Assembly (NCBI GenBank): GCA_009921985.1
Contig: RFWS01000081.1
Location: forward strand, 1 to 5,148
Length of the DNA: 5,148 nucleotides
From: a bacterium
Lineage (GTDB): Bacteria; Verrucomicrobiota; Verrucomicrobiia; Methylacidiphilales; Verrucolacustridaceae
Direction: 5' to 3'
The notes beneath the pieces are model-generated. The model was not told the origin of the DNA, made no database searches, and saw only the letters and a list, made by a program, of their open reading frames with translations. The translations under genes were made by a program, and so were the position numbers. How positions within the stretch are numbered: position 1 is the first letter of the stretch; every line of letters starts with the position of its first letter. Shown here one piece after another: positions 4,671 through 5,148 of this stretch.

Positions 4671-5148
4671 ATGCTCATTGATACTCATTGTCATCTTGAT
4701 TTCCCTGATTTTAACTCCGACCGAGATGCGGTCATCCGCCGGGCCGTGGAAGCCGGGGTCACCCGCATGATCGCCATCGGCACCAACCTCGACACCAGCC
4801 GGGCTGCCCTCGCCCTGGCCGAGCGCCATCCCGAGGTTTACGCCACCATTGGCATCCATCCGAACGAGGTCATGGAGACATCTGATGACGCCGTTTCTCA
4901 ACTGGAGAAGATGGCCGACCATCCCAAACTCGCCGCCATCGGGGAGTGCGGATTCGATTACCACTCCCTCCCCAGCCAGCAGGAATCCACCTTTGCCAAT
5001 GTAGCCGCGGCCATCGGCACCACGGCCCCGGGAGCCGAATCCGCCGCCCTTGCTGATGCCGATGTTAAAAACCGCCAGGCGATCTTTTTCCAGGAACAGC
5101 TCGACCTCGCGGCCAAACTGGGCCTCAACGTGGTCATCCACCAGCGCG
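4671..5148 (+). CDS. tatD: TatD-family metal-dependent hydrolase/DNase, N-terminal part
   Basis: The first 159 residues of a TatD-family protein, cut by the right window edge with the frame still open. It is a TIM-barrel amidohydrolase-type metalloenzyme; family members are magnesium-dependent 3'-5' nucleases or D-aminoacyl-tRNA-type hydrolases. The metal-binding DTHCHLD with H6 and H8 is at the very N-terminus, followed by IAIGTNLD, the YATIGIHPNEV block (58-67), the glutamate ligand E92 in IGECGFDYH, and H157 in VVIHQR. Compared with E. coli YcfH, about 29 extra residues lie between GFDYH and the QEQLDLAAKLG helix (roughly 99-133), rich in Ala, Thr and Asp. The frame continues cleanly through them, so this is an insertion, not a frameshift. 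The ATG at 4671 is chosen because the DTHCHLD motif normally starts within the first few residues. Only a weak GAGA precedes it. Confidence 0.94.
   Translation, partial: MLIDTHCHLDFPDFNSDRDAVIRRAVEAGVTRMIAIGTNLDTSRAALALAERHPEVYATIGIHPNEVMETSDDAVSQLEKMADHPKLAAIGECGFDYHSLPSQQESTFANVAAAIGTTAPGAESAALADADVKNRQAIFFQEQLDLAAKLGLNVVIHQR

Noticed and set aside
4665..5141. A 158-codon minus-strand frame, Gly-rich, opposite tatD
   Set aside because: It is antisense to the TatD frame, which carries metal ligands and family blocks. The Gly-rich product mirrors Ala/Pro/Thr codons on the other strand.
1..5148. Defence system, mobile element, CRISPR or riboswitch
   Set aside because: All seven frames are recognised metabolic or housekeeping families, intergenic spaces are short, and no regular spaced repeats, terminal inverted repeats or structured leader are visible.

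Overview
The window reads as an ordinary, gene-dense bacterial chromosome segment with a moderately high GC content. All seven genes are housekeeping or metabolic. I see no transposase, integrase, phage gene, CRISPR array, tRNA or rRNA, and no gene-free stretch longer than about 130 bases. The lineage cannot be fixed from sequence alone. The long-insertion TatD, the unusual lipoamide-dehydrogenase-like protein and the weak Shine-Dalgarno signals remind me of Verrucomicrobiota (Opitutae-like), but that is a tentative impression from memory.

Layout. Bases 1-495 (+) are the 3' end of gcvP, the glycine-cleavage P-protein. It converges, with only 9 bases between stop codons, on a minus-strand gene block read from right to left: ridA (3465/3492 to 3079), pyrE (3082-2513), a GNAT acetyltransferase (2482-1949) and a lipoamide-dehydrogenase-like flavoprotein (1941-505). 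ridA and pyrE overlap by ATGA. The other gaps are 30 and 7 bases, so the four genes are probably one operon. A short divergent intergenic region (about 3493-3595) separates this block from a plus-strand D-lactate dehydrogenase (LdhA-type) gene at 3596-4588. After an 82-base gap, tatD begins at 4671 and runs off the right edge.

How the genes relate. gcvP and the flavoprotein could both serve glycine cleavage, because the system needs an L-protein, but they are convergent and the flavoprotein has a divergent active-site sequence, so a shared function is not established. ridA with pyrE repeats a known Rid-pyrimidine association: enteric ridA lies beside pyrBI, and RutC belongs to the Rid family. 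LdhA would handle pyruvate/D-lactate and is a separate unit. TatD is a metal-dependent DNase-family protein.

No exciting new system is evident. The points worth a second look are small: a perfect 13-bp tandem duplication exactly at the gcvP/flavoprotein stop codons, a GC hairpin placed where the pyrE ribosome site should be, a near-perfect palindrome containing the ldhA start codon, motif deviations in the flavoprotein and LdhA, a long insertion in TatD, and a C-rich plus strand that does not depend on gene direction.
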